Assembly (NCBI RefSeq): GCF_032452875.1
Contig: NC_083882.1
Span: 32,666,001-32,730,000 of the forward strand
Origin: Bos javanicus
Lineage: Eukaryota > Chordata > Mammalia > Artiodactyla > Bovidae
Direction of reading: 5' to 3'
DNA: 64,000 nt
Both the position numbers and the translations under genes were made by a program. Shown here piece after piece: positions 1 through 10,517 of the stretch (position 1 is the stretch's first letter; every line of letters begins with the position of its first letter). Under the pieces are notes generated by a model. It was given only the letters and a program-made list of their open reading frames with translations, was not told the DNA's origin and searched no databases.

Positions 1-222
1 GATGAATGGATAAAGAAGATGTGGTACACATCTTGGAATACACATTGGGATACTACTTAGCCATATAAAGGATCAAACTGAGTCATCTGCAGAGATTATG
101 GGTGAAACTAGAGTCTGTTATACAGAGTGCAGTAAGTCAGAAAGAGAACAACAAACATTTGTATATGGACACATATATGTGGAATCTAGAAAAATGGTAC
201 AGATGAACCTGTTTGCAGATAG
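1..222 (+). mobile_element. Ruminant L1 3'-region fragment
   Basis: The sequence matches the stretch near the end of L1 that also occurs at 27.4 kb and 38.9 kb: the gatgaatggataaa start, the gtggtaca block, the cagagtg-agtaagtcagaaagag block and the ggaatctagaaaaatggtac block. It is cut by the window start and stops without the L1 poly(A) end, directly against an LTR fragment. It could be the inverted 5' half of a minus-strand L1 lying left of the window. Confidence 0.8.
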
Positions 223-530
223 GGTCTGTAAAGTAGTAGTTACATTAAATGAGGTCATTAGGGTGCTCCTTAATCCGACAAGACTCGTGTCCTCATAAGA
301 ATAGGAGATAAGGACACAGAGCTACACGAAGAGAAGAAAGACCAGACGAAGACACAGAAAAGGAAGATGATGTATCCAAGCCAGTGGAAGACACCTCAGG
401 AGAAGCAACCCTGCTACATCTTCATTTCAGACTTCTAGTTCCAAGAATTGTGAGAAAATAGATTTCCGTTGTTTAAGCCTGCCAATTGGTGGTACTTTAT
501 TGTGGCAGTCCAGGCAAAGTAACACAGGGA
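223..530 (+). mobile_element. MaLR-type LTR fragment (MLT1-like)
   Basis: The sequence keeps the typical MaLR order: atgaggtcattagggtg, a gtgtcctcataagaa block, a purine-rich middle, then ttgtgagaaaatagattt and tgttgtttaagcc near the 3' end. The 5' end is missing where the L1 fragment abuts. No internal retroviral genes are seen, so it is a solo or truncated LTR. Confidence 0.65.
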
Positions 531-1554
531 GTGGACCAAGCCCACTAGTTGGTAGACCTTTTGAGGAGGAAACCTTGTTCTACATGTCTTTGTATGGAAC
601 TGTGCCACATAATAGGGAGCCAGGAACACACTCAATAAATCCATGCTGAATGAAGGAACAGAGTTATCTCTGGGTTAGCAGAGGAAGAGCTAAGACCAAT
701 GCATGGAGCAGCAAGTATGAACTGGCTCAACCATGAAGCGGGTGGTTTGCAAGGCACTTAGTACTCCGGTCATTGGAAGTGTCCATGCAGAGACTGACTG
801 ACTACTTGTTAGGGCTCTTGCAGAAGAGACACCTGAACTGGGTAGGAGGGGTCCTAGAAGACCCTCAATCTTTTCCAAAGATCTCTGATTCTCTAGAAGC
901 AGAAAGTAGCTTCTTAACACCAGTCATGAATGGTCAAAGTCTACAATGAGCATCTTCCAAAGGCCGTGAGAGTCCTGGACCAAGGGGGGACTGCTGAACC
1001 ACTTTCTAGTGTGTGGCTTTTGATGTGCTCTCGTACACGACATGTGAGCAAATCTTTTCTCATCAGGTTTGGTGTTTTAAAACAAAGGCAAAATGAATGG
1101 CCAAGTATGAGTGTTGGATGGCAGGACCTCAGTGTGGCAGGAGAGAGGTACCTGTGGGCCGGGTGCTCCTGTTCTACATTCTGCTGTGGATCTACATTCT
1201 GTAGAGGTTTGTCTACAAGATGAGACTTGAGAACTGGAAGTACTCCTTCTTGTCTCCAAACATCTCCTTTGCCAATCTACTAAGAACTTCATTGGAGATG
1301 ATTTTTTCCAAAAGATACAGTCTCTATTAGCATGAAATCCCTTCATATCTGTGGAGTACCTTTCTGTTTACTGAGCTCCCTCACATGCATTATCTATGAT
1401 CCTTCATCCATCCATGGTTTTTTTTTTTTTTTTTCATTTCCATGAATGCATCATGCTTTGGGTGGCACAGAACCTTCTCATGTTCTTTTTCCTCTTGGCT
1501 AATGCACCCTTCCAAGCACCTGTACTTCTCTTTCCTAGCCATCCTCACACCTGT
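531..1554. other. Unassigned DNA, no gene seen
   Basis: The stretch holds short overlapping frames on both strands with no recognisable protein. A run of 17 T lies at 1418-1434, probably an old retroposon tail on the minus strand. No further repeat family is assigned. Confidence 0.5.
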
Positions 1555-1690
1555 GATGATCTGTTTTTCCTGTAGGCTTTAAGGACAGGAACTAAGTCAG
1601 CTTTGCCATCTGCTCCATCTCAAGCTTGGTGTCACACCTGGCACAGAATGAGCACTAACTACAGCTTATTTGAATAAATGAATGAGTATG
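1555..1690 (+). mobile_element. L2 LINE 3' end
   Basis: It shows the L2 tail pattern: a ggacaggaactaagtc block, a cacctggcacagaatgagca block and a final aataaatgaatga repeat. It is an ancient mammalian LINE, strongly diverged. Confidence 0.6.
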
Positions 1691-2394
1691 AATGGTCTTT
1701 ACTTCAACCCTGTGATGTTATTATCACTCTTCTATTACCTATAAGTTTGGAAAAACTTAATTTGATTGACCCAAAATTTCACAAACTGGATACTCAAAAT
1801 GAAGTCTTCTTAACTCCAAATTAATAACTCGTTCCCTTTGTACCACAGTTCTATCAGTAAATGAGCCTGTGTTCTTCAGGACATGAATGATCTTGATGTT
1901 GACTCTGGCTGTGATTGTCCCATTTGTAACTCAGGGTAGAGATGGAACTGAGAGAAGGGAGTATTCCTAGATGATAAAAAGAGATAGAATATGATGCTTT
2001 GGCTTGTGCACACTGCTAAATTTATTTTTTAGGAGATGGCATGATGCAAGGTAGTATGGTTTCCTGAGGGTTCTTCACCCACTCTTACTTGCTGTCAAGA
2101 CTTATGCCAAGTTGTTCATCCACAGGGATGAATGTCAGAGGCACTACCATCCTGGTGGATTTGGATCTTCAGTCTCTATGGATGCTGACATATAATTAAG
2201 CCAATTAGAAATTAGACCCTTGGAACTTAAGGTGTGCTGTATACGCAGGTGTGGGGATTCAGGAACGAGAAAGAGAGTCATAAAAATGGGGAGAGGAGGT
2301 GGCAGCAACCACGGGCAAAGAGGATGACAATCTGCCTGGGCCATGTGGCTGACACCCCGCCTGAAGCTTGTTTTGACTCTTCTCTCACTGCACA
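1691..2394. other. Unassigned DNA, no gene seen
   Basis: No gene is recognised. A weak MIR-like stretch may lie at 1705-1800. Short frames of 93 and 106 codons overlap on opposite strands from 2144 onward and resemble no known protein. Confidence 0.4.
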
Positions 2395-2745
2395 ACCGGC
2401 GCATGCAGATGACTTTACATCTCATAGCAAAATGTGCAACAGCAACGTGCTAAGCAAATGCAAACAAAAATATGCTTCCCCCACTCCAAACAAATCTCTC
2501 ACACATCGTGATGATGCTGTGGCATGGCGAGAGACGGGCGACCCAGGCCCCTAGCAACCGGATCTGCTCATTGTTGAAACTACTCTCTGGGATCCATAAA
2601 AATGCTCTGGGAGACCAACTTCAGCCATATGGGATGACTTGCTATGACTTGGACATGGCCCGCACTGTGATTTCATTCATTCACGCACGCATGAAAACGC
2701 GCGCCATCCAATTCACTCAGCATTTATTGTGCATCTACTGCGATC
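2395..2745. promoter_or_regulatory. CpG-retaining single-copy block
   Basis: More than a dozen CpG dinucleotides lie in about 350 bp, for example around 2397-2402, 2523-2539 and 2682-2704, where surrounding DNA is strongly CpG-poor. This is not a full CpG island. It may be a regulatory block kept unmethylated or conserved, but no core promoter motif or gene start is visible. The 3' end overlaps an L2 remnant. Confidence 0.3.
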
Positions 2746-2840
2746 CAAGCAGAGCCAGGCACTAGAGGAGGTGCAATGAAGGACACAGAGACGAGCCCTC
2801 TGGATAGCCTTTTAGGAGCTCATAATTTCTCTGCTTGTGC
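2690..2840 (-). mobile_element. L2 LINE remnant
   Basis: The attcattca, catttattgtgcatctact and agccaggcacta blocks, followed by an aggagctca block, are the reverse complement of the L2 3' region. It is diverged and has extra CpGs near its start. Confidence 0.55.
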
Positions 2841-3305
2841 TCCTGTATGGCTCTCAGCCTGGGACAGAGTTCACACTGCTCTCTCCCTATGGTAATCCCT
2901 CCCATTCCTAAAAGGCCAGTTGTCAAGCAGCACTTGCTTTCACTTCCTCACCAGGACTTCTCACGGTGAGAATGAGTCACCCTTTTACCAGGGCTCCAAC
3001 AGCATGAAGTTCCACAGTAGGTTTTTGATCCAAGTGTTGACTATCACCTTATCTCTCCTGTCTTTATTTCCCCCCACTACTTCCCCCAAACTTGTAGGAC
3101 CAGATCTTCCCTAATTCAGGGAAAATTCTAACAGGAGGAAAAAGTCTATTAGTGGCCTAAACCTCATAAAAGGGAGCTTTATAATTAAGTTTGTAACTTT
3201 TGCACTGAAAATCTCTTTTGACTCAAACCATAGCTGCAGGGCTCCAATGTGCCTTTCTCAAGAACTCTTTAATGAACTAGAATAATGACAAGGAATTATG
3301 CTACA
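2841..3305. other. Unassigned DNA, no gene seen
   Basis: No repeat family, RNA gene or plausible exon is recognised. The longest frame (2920-3114, 64 codons) has no supporting feature. Confidence 0.5.
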
Positions 3306-3560
3306 TTCTCCTCTAGGGCAGGAGAGCATGGTGACTAGGAGTGTGGAATTTGAAGTCTAGATTAAGTTGGCTTTACTTTGGGCAAGTTATTTGATATGCC
3401 TGTGCCTAGGTTTCCTCATCTTTAAAATGGGGATGATAATAGAGCATATTTCACAGGGTTGGTGTGAGGATTAAATGTATTAATACCTGCAATTACATAT
3501 GTGGAACACTGCATGGCACTTAAGACACCTATTCAAGAGATGTTAGGTAGTAATTATTCT
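3306..3560 (+). mobile_element. MIR SINE, near full length
   Basis: The classic MIR order is present: a gagcatggtgactaggag head, the gggcaagttatttga core, the tttcctcatctttaaaatgg block, then ggttggtgtgaggattaaatg and a terminal gcatggcac stretch. It is an ancient tRNA-derived SINE with no coding capacity. Confidence 0.85.
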
Positions 3561-3689
3561 CCAAATAAAATAATTCTTATCTGGAGTGTACTGTGATATT
3601 GCATTATTGATGGTTCTTTCCATATTTATGTTCTGAATGCTTTGAGGCTCACTTTTACAAAAGGCCCCTGTTGAGAATAGATGATTCAA

Positions 3690-3920
3690 ATCCTCCTAGT
3701 ATTTTTAAGAGTGAGTCATTCGGAGTTAGATCCTACAACTTTGAGTTTCAATAGTTTTACCACGATTGGGTGTCTTTCCTGGAAAAAGTCACTCAGTCTC
3801 CCCAATCTTCCATTTCCTTAACTTTGAGAGGAGAGATAAACATACACCCCTCGCAGGGTTGCTGTGAGTGTTGTGAGAATAAATTCAGTAAATAACACAT
3901 GGAAGAATCTAGCATCCTAT
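3690..3920 (+). mobile_element. MIR SINE, diverged
   Basis: It shares the MIR core: aagtcactcagtctcc, tttccttaacttt, then cgcagggttgctgtgag and a gagaataaattcagtaaa tail. It sits about 130 bp after another MIR in the same orientation but is a separate copy. Confidence 0.7.
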
Positions 3921-4046
3921 GTGACTGACTTAATGTTTCATTCTTTTGTTTTAAAAACTAAATGATACACCTGGGATGAGCCCTGAGTATTCTGATGGTG
4001 TCAAATACCATTGTGGCTTTCACTGTACAGGTGTAATCTAACAAGT

Positions 4047-4075
4047 GCACACACACACACACACACACACACACA
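4047..4075. repeat. (CA)n microsatellite
   Basis: About 14 uninterrupted CA units are present. Likely polymorphic in length. Confidence 0.95.
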
Positions 4076-4079
4076 GATG

Positions 4080-5714
4080 TGGATGTAATCTCAAAGCATT
4101 TAATTCTCACAATTTAATCCCACCGTATGTGGTAGAACTAGTCGGATGCCTTTTCTAAGATGAAGAAGCAAATGAGGACTGTTTTTCAGGCTAGGGCTAC
4201 TGCCTTTAGTGTATTTCATAGTCTTTCCACACATCTATTCTAGTAGTTTTCTTTTCCTTAAAGACTAGGTCTTGTCCCCTAGAACCCACTGGATGGCAGG
4301 CCTCTACTGTTGCTTTACTCATCACAGTGTTCTTCTCTCTGGGACAGATTCGGTCTGCCAAACTTTTGTGGGGAATGGGTTGATCTCATAACCTCACCCT
4401 CCACCCTGTCCTCCTCCTAAATGCTCACTAGGTTGTATCTCTGATGCTAAGAATTTCTAAAACCAGGCTCTTTGACCATACTGTCTTGGGTAGTCTGGCT
4501 ACATTCCACAGAGTCTGCCTCTGCTACCAAATTGGTTCTCCTTTCACATTCCTGCCCAGACAGGACATCCAGACCTGGTTCCTCCTAGTCTTCGAGGGGC
4601 ATGTTGCTTGCTGGGCTCCCAAGGTATTGCAAGTCATGTGGGTTGACTGACAAAGTGTCTGCATTATCTCTTCCAGGGACCGGGGTTCTGCTTTGTGCAC
4701 TAGTGAACCAGAAGGGACCCAAATTATCTGACAGTCCTTAATTCCATAAGGAAAACTTATGTTCAGAAAGAGATTATGGTGTAAAGGAAAGGAGCAAGTG
4801 ACCATGGAAGTACTTAGAGCAGGAAATCATTGAGCTTTGCATCTGGGTCCTTCAGGAGGCTGGCTGTGTCATGGGATTGCCCTGCGGATGAGAAATAAGA
4901 GAGCCATGTGCAGTGAAGCCACCTCATGGCTAATGAATGTGGGTTGCCAGGCGATGGGGGGATGCCTGGTCAATGACGCTGGCTCTAACTACAGAACCAC
5001 TGTGGGGACAAACTGGGACAGATACAAATGACTGGTGTGAAGCTTTTTCTGTACTTAGTGATCACACACTCTTCTTGCCTTTGGAGAATGAAATCCACAT
5101 TCAATTTTTACAGTAGTTATTCTGAGTGATAATCCACATGGCGAAGAGATAGGGTAGCTTTCAAAAGGGAGTATGAGATGAGCAGGGTGAGCAACTTGGA
5201 CAAAATGGCAACAGGTATGTAGAAACCAGTAGTGCGTGTCTCCAGCAGTCACCTAAGCAGTCTTTTCCAAGACCCTCACCTTTGGCCTGTACAGAAGCCC
5301 TCTCACTAGGTCAGAGCAAAGAGCAGAACACTGACCATTCATTCTGCAGTATCTCTGCTGACCAAGGGGGGCCAATTAGGTCCAACTGTGATGGAAGTGG
5401 GAGGGGAGGTTGCCTCTATTCCTCTGACCCTCAGAGTGACTCCAGCTGTGTCAGACGCCAGAGGGGTGGAGAATGGGGATTATGCCCTGCCTCGTGTCCA
5501 CGGCGAGCCCTCACAGTGACTGCGCTGTTCCTTCGCCTGATACCCTAATGTCCTTCAAAACCACAGGACTGACAATGTCCTAAGACCTCCCACAAATATA
5601 GAACTTTACTCCATTTGTCATTTCATAAGGTGGATATTTGGTGGTAGGAGGAAGAAAGATAAAATATAAACACTAGTTATTGGTCCAGTGTCTGTTTTGT
5701 CTTAAAAGTTAATA
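4080..5714. other. Unassigned DNA, no gene seen
   Basis: A weak minus-strand MIR may lie at 4085-4200. The rest is mixed-composition DNA with short frames on both strands (for example 4524-4805 minus, 93 codons) that match nothing known. No splice-bounded conserved exon is evident. Confidence 0.45.
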
Positions 5715-5721
5715 TCTGTAT

Positions 5722-6207
5722 TGGTTCAGTTCAGTTCAGTCCCTCAGTCATACCTGCGCAACCCCATGGACTGCTATATGCCAGGCTTCCCTGTCCATCA
5801 CCAGCTCCCGGAGCTTACTCAAACTCATGTCCATTGAGTCAGTGATGCCACCCAACCATCTCATCCTCTGTTGTTCCCTTCTCCTCCCACCTTCAGTCAT
5901 GCACAGCATCAGGGTCTTTTCGAATGAGGCAGTTCTTCACATCAGGTGGCCAAAGTATTGGACTTTCAGCTTTAGCTTCAGTCCTTCCAATGAATATTCA
6001 GGACTGATTTCCTTTAGGATGGACTGGTTGGATCTCCTTGCTATCCAAGGGACTTAGAAGAGTCTTCTCCAACACCACAGTTCAAAAGCATCAGTTTTTC
6101 AATGCTCAGCCTTCTTTATAGTCCAGCTCTCATATCCATACATGACTACTGGAAAAACCATGGCTTTGACTAGATGGACCTTTGTTGGCAAAGTAATGTC
6201 TCTGTAT
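5722..6207 (-). mobile_element. BovB LINE 3' end, 5'-truncated
   Basis: The reverse complement encodes the C-terminal part of the BovB ORF2 protein and ends in the (GAACT)n-type tail, seen here as gttcagttcagttcag. A possible 7-bp target-site duplication, tctgtat, occurs at 5715-5721 and 6201-6207. The copy is interrupted by substitutions and small indels and is not coding. Confidence 0.9.
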
Positions 6208-6689
6208 CGGTAAAGGGTGGCAAATGCCAGTTCCACCAGCCACCTCCAAGGCCTGCCTTTTTCTCACTGTGGGATACAATGAATTAATTCATAAGAGGAA
6301 CTGCAGAGAAATGCTGAAATCTCATTTATCAGAGTCCTTCCAGGACGCCCAGCTAGTTTCAAATCTAACAAGCTAGCTAAACGTTAAGGGCCCCCAAAGT
6401 ACCCTAAAATATATTCATCAACTTCCAGAGATTAAAATCAATGCACTTTAGAAAGGGGGAAGAAAAAAAAAAAAACAGAAAATGCCAGCTGCCTTTGCAA
6501 ACAGGGGATTGGGAAAGGAACATAATTGCGTCCTTTCCCTCTATGTCCAGGAACTTCGACCGCTACTGTGCTACATCAGGTATGTAATGAAAGACAAATG
6601 ACAAGGAATCTAAACAGAAGAGGGGAGCTGAAGTAACTGTAGTTTTTATGTTCGGGAGAGCCTGAGAGAGAAAAGGAGCATTGTATCTC

Positions 6690-6830
6690 GGATTAACAGA
6701 ACTGCAGGATTTCATTAATGACGGCCCAGCTTTTTAGCAAAAGGAAGATAGTTAGGGCCGTAAAAGAGAACATGACTACAATGTGCTCTGCTAATTGGAA
6801 ATGTATATTATCTTCAGGCGATGTGTGTGT
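6690..6830. promoter_or_regulatory. TAAT-containing candidate element
   Basis: Within the repeat-free block this stretch contains cattaatg (an 8-bp palindrome of homeodomain cores) and gctaattgg about 80 bp later. A developmental enhancer would look like this, but motif content alone is weak evidence. Confidence 0.25.
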
Positions 6831-7067
6831 GGGGAGGGGGCTGGGGAGGTTGAGAAGAGACCCGTATTGAGAGGCTGGCAGGGGAGAACTGGACAGAGGG
6901 CGCCCCAGGTTGGGCTGTACCAATGGGGCAGTTAAGGGGCCCTTTCTTGCAGAGATGAACGCCAGGGCCCAGAGCCCCTCCCCCACTCCCTTTTAATTCA
7001 GTGGCTATGTGGGGGCTTCTTTGATGGCAGCTTTGAAGTTGGTGGCTTTGAGATTACTCTTCCTCTG

Positions 7068-7078
7068 TGACCTTGACC
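7068..7078 (-). promoter_or_regulatory. Nuclear-receptor half-site pair (NR5A/ERR-like)
   Basis: The top strand reads tgaccttgacc. Its complement, ggtcaaggtca, contains TCAAGGTCA, the extended half-site known for NR5A and ERR receptors, overlapping a second half-site. It lies in the repeat-free block. Binding is inferred only. Confidence 0.3.
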
Positions 7079-7094
7079 ACCAGCCACGAGGTTA

Positions 7095-7171
7095 GGAGGG
7101 GGAAGGGAAGGGAAGGAGGAAGCCGCTGGAGTTGGAAAAAAGGAGAGGAAGGGGAGGGGAGAGGAGGGAGG
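7095..7171. repeat. Polypurine tract
   Basis: Two nearly pure purine runs (7095-7123 and 7134-7171) made of GGA, GGGA and GGGGA units are separated by about 10 bp. Such tracts can adopt triplex or G-quadruplex forms. Confidence 0.75.
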
Positions 7172-7184
7172 CTGCCCTAAGACA

Positions 7185-7590
7185 TTTCTGCCGCATTCCA
7201 CGACTTTTCTGATCACTCTGCAAAGTTGAAATATGATTGCAGCCTTTGCACCGGGAAGGAAAGAAACCATTTAAATGAAAAATTAGCTGCCTTAGCAGGT
7301 CAAGCACATAGTTACATTAATGTCGTGTAGAACAATAAATCAACTTCGATCTCCAATTGAAAAAATGCTAATTTAGCTCAGCGATTCACTGATTGTACTT
7401 TCCTCTGATAGAAATCTTTTCTTTTATTTAATGCGAAGCCTTGATTTGACAGCCTCCTCTAATGGTGCTTGCAGACTCTCAGCATTTCAGTGGAATTCTG
7501 ATCATGGTTTTAATATTCCGTGCAGCTCTGCCCCCTCTGATTTCACGCGCACACATTAACGAGAGCTGACACTGGAGATTAGACTCAGAC
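7185..7590. promoter_or_regulatory. Candidate enhancer core rich in AT-homeodomain cores
   Basis: The stretch contains the palindromes catttaaatg (7268-7277) and acattaatgt (7314-7323), aacaataaat (SOX-like), ccaattg, ctaatttag, tttaatgcg and several isolated TAAT cores, with CpGs preserved near 7540-7560. No mobile element is recognised. The combination is typical of vertebrate developmental conserved elements, which is an inference. Confidence 0.3.
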
Positions 7591-7683
7591 AGCTGGAATG
7601 CCAGGTCTTTGTTGCGGCATGGACAGGAGCCAACGTCGTTCAACCACAGCCAAGAGGGACCTGGGAAAGTCTTCTTAAGAAGG

Positions 7684-7735
7684 AGGGGAAGGCGGGGTGG
7701 GGGGCTTGAGGGAGGGTGGGAGCGGGGGATGGGGG
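7684..7735 (+). repeat. G-quadruplex-forming G-rich tract
   Basis: Eight runs of three or more G (at 7684, 7694, 7699, 7710, 7714, 7718, 7724 and 7731) are separated by short loops, more than enough for an intramolecular G-quadruplex on the plus strand. Confidence 0.75.
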
Positions 7736-8871
7736 CCCGAAAGAAAGACAAGGTAGTTTCTGAAGGGCATGGGGAAAGAGATATTTGCAGAAAGCCCTTT
7801 TGTCTCTGAAAGGCACATTTGAATCCCTTCTGATTTATTTCGAGGAAGTGGATCATTACAGGGAAATCCCAAATTGGTTGCAGTATTTTTCTGTAAACTC
7901 TGAAAATACAAGTGTGATGCATAGACTGGAAATGGCTCCTTACTTCAGCCTGCTCGCCAGCTTGTCTAAGAAACAATGGTGATTATGAGCCAGAGGAAGA
8001 GTGCTTACATAAGGAAATGTGTTCTCCCCTTTGCCTTCAAAAAAATCACTTAGTTCCAGGTGAATAGATGGGGAAATAAAACTAGATTTATGAGCCAAGG
8101 CTGCCTGTTCAACTAGTGACTACCCAGGCAAGAAAGGAAGTCTCGTAGCCTAACTGCCTTGATCCTAATAAATTGTTTCCTGATACCAGAAATCAAATAA
8201 AGATCCCTGGTTTCATCTAGACCATGAAGCAACTTGTGCTCGGATAGTGTCCACGTTGCAGAGGAAAAGGCAGGGTGCTGCCTGAAACAAGGGCACAACT
8301 TTCCCCCCAAAGCAAATGACAGATGACCAAAGTTGCAAAGACGGCACATTAATACTATGTCCAAAAAAAAAAAAAAAATTGTTTCTGCTCCCGGGGGAAA
8401 CCAATTGAGTAGAAATAACAAATGTCCTTCTTGCTAACTGTATCATTAATAACAATCGTACTTTGCATTTTTATAGGATACCAGGATTCTAGACCTTTTA
8501 TAAATATGCAGAGGGCAAGGCTGAAGAAGAGCAAGGAATATGCCCATTCCAGGCACATGGATGGGGGTACTGAGGCCCAGGGCCCTGCAGGGTTTACTGG
8601 GAATTAAATACCAAAAAAATCACAATGCCGCATGCTGCAGCCAGGGCAGGGAGACATCCAAACACTCTCTCTAACACCCTCTGCTCTTTGCTATGAGCAT
8701 GGCTTTAGTTTGGTGGTAAGATAAGCTGAACCAGCTTGTATCACATGGGCCTGTTGTTCTTTTTGCCTTTTTGCTTGGTCTTGGTTGGATCACAGCCACT
8801 GATGTAGGTTTATTCATTCAACTAGTATTTAGCGAGCCATACATATCGAAATATGAGTTAGGGGCATTGAT

Positions 8872-9081
8872 TGAGTGTTTAGTTGTGTCTGACTCTTTGC
8901 AACCCCATGGACTGTAGCCCGCCAGGCTCCTCTGTCCACGGGATTTCCCAGGCAAGAATACTGGAGTGGGTTGCCATTTCCTGCTCCAGGGGATCTTCCC
9001 AACCCAGCGATTGAACTCACATCTCTTGTGTCTCCTGCGTTAGCAGGTGGATTCTTTACCACTAGCATCACCTGGAAAGCC
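8872..9081 (-). mobile_element. Bov-tA SINE
   Basis: Read on the minus strand it starts with the tRNA-like head (complement of tagcatcacctggaaagcc) with an A-box/B-box-type promoter region, and continues into the Bov-A body (complement of gactctttgcaaccccatgg). Length is normal for the family. Confidence 0.92.
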
Positions 9082-9144
9082 AGAAGATATAGATCACATA
9101 TATCCCTGATACTTTAATAAAAATGCAGAGGTCAGATCACAGTG

Positions 9145-9385
9145 TTTAAGAGCAGAGCTTATAACACAGCATGTATCAGAGTAAGTAAAAACAAGTCAGA
9201 CAAATCTGTACGTGAATCTCAGTTTTTCTCTATGGACTTTGTGCCATTAGGTACTTCATTTCTCTCTGTAACTCAGTTTACTTGTCTATAAAATGGGGAT
9301 TAAAATGAAAAATCCCTTAGTTCATGCCTGACCCATAGTAAGCACTCAATAAATGCTAACTATTGCTATTGTTGTTGCTAGTTTT
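9145..9385 (+). mobile_element. MIR SINE
   Basis: The MIR body is recognisable: ggtacttcatttctct, actcagtttacttgtct, ataaaatggggattaaaa, and the tail catagtaagcactcaataaa. Confidence 0.8.
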
Positions 9386-9418
9386 ATATAATTGTTGGGA
9401 GGATTCAATAAGAATACA

Positions 9419-9440
9419 CATATATATATATATATATACA
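9419..9440. repeat. (TA)n microsatellite
   Basis: About ten TA units lie directly after an aatacaca stretch and are followed by a short CA run. Confidence 0.9.
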
Positions 9441-9929
9441 TTCACACACAAACATGCAATCCTTGGTCATAGTAAACACTCGAAGTAAATCATTGTAAGC
9501 ACAAATAAATTCTGGTGATTTTTAAGGAGAACATTAGATTAGAAAATCCTAAAGCTGTTCTATAGACTTCAAATTAATCTCCTTGATAGATGTACGCTTA
9601 TTTCCAAGATAATGAAAAATTGCTCAAGGCGTTTTTGGACCTCTAATTTAGAATCCTATGTGGACACTCTTGGCTCTCTGTCTTAAATATCTTCAAATGT
9701 GGCACATTGTCATCTTTAGAGGGTGGATTTCTTGTGGGAAGGTATTAAAAGTTTTCCTGAAGCTGCATCCCATGTATATGGTGGGCAATCAAGCTGGGGG
9801 AACATTGTTTTGGAAATAATGTGCATATAAAGGAATTACACTGGTTTTCTTATATGGTTTATAAACTGAATCTGACCACAGTTCCAAGAGGCTTCTGGAG
9901 CAAATGCTGCCATTTAAAAGTATACGCAT

Positions 9930-10097
9930 GGGACAACCTCTAGGGGTGGGATGGGTGTGAGGGAGAATCAAGAGGGAGAAGACATACATATACCTTTGGC
10001 CAGTTCATGTTGATATATGGCAGAAACCAACACAATATTGTAAAGCAATTATCTTCCAATTAAAAATAAATAAATTTAAATTAAAAAAATTAAAATA
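9930..10097 (+). mobile_element. L1 3' end with A-rich tail
   Basis: It ends with the ruminant L1 terminus: tatggcagaaaccaac, acaatattgtaaagcaatta, a ccaattaaaaataaa block and an A-rich tail to about 10097. It is strongly 5'-truncated. Confidence 0.85.
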
Positions 10098-10344
10098 CAC
10101 ACATAGTCTGCTGAGGAGAATGCTCAGAAGGGATCACAGATTGTAGTACGTTTGTGGGGAAGAGAATACAGCATTATTTCATGGTCACATTTTATAATCA
10201 CCTTCCCTGAAGTAGCTGAGAGTGCCTGGCAGAGGAGAAGGACACACCCATGAGTTCTTCGGAACAGTGCAAAACCTGAGGTTCACATCTCTCGACTTGG
10301 ACCCTTTAGCTTCTCTACAGCTTTAGCTTATGGTCATTTCCCTA

Positions 10345-10435
10345 ATTTTTTCAGAATTGATTAAGCACCTATTGGGCTTCTGGATAGGTACTAAGGATTA
10401 AAGTTTACTAAACTAAGATCCCTTCCTGCAGGACC
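10345..10435 (-). mobile_element. Possible L2 remnant
   Basis: The attgattaagcacctattg and gataggtactaaggatt blocks resemble the reverse complement of L2 3' sequence. It is short and diverged. Confidence 0.4.
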
Positions 10436-10481
10436 ACACACACCACTTCCCTTCTAAGAGGGAAGACAGACAAGCAGTCAC

Positions 10482-10483
<2 letters not shown>

Positions 10484-10514
<31 letters not shown>
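10484..10514. repeat. (CA)n microsatellite
   Basis: About 15 CA units end at a cgcaggt sequence. Confidence 0.95.

Positions 10515-10517
<3 letters not shown>

Larger units (their letters stand above)
6208..8870. promoter_or_regulatory. Repeat-free block, candidate conserved non-coding region
   Basis: No BovB, SINE, L1, LTR or MIR is recognisable across about 2.6 kb, although flanking DNA has one every few hundred bases. The block has TAAT-rich stretches, small palindromes and preserved CpGs. Open frames here (for example 165 codons at 7479-7976 minus) overlap others in several phases and resemble no known protein, so coding function is not supported. Conservation is inferred from composition, not from an alignment. 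Confidence 0.4.

Noticed and set aside
7479..7976. 165-codon minus-strand frame, the longest one outside repeats
   Set aside because: It overlaps other frames in several phases, includes the G-rich tract (read as Pro-rich coding) and has no recognisable domain. It is more likely a chance frame in CpG-retaining sequence.
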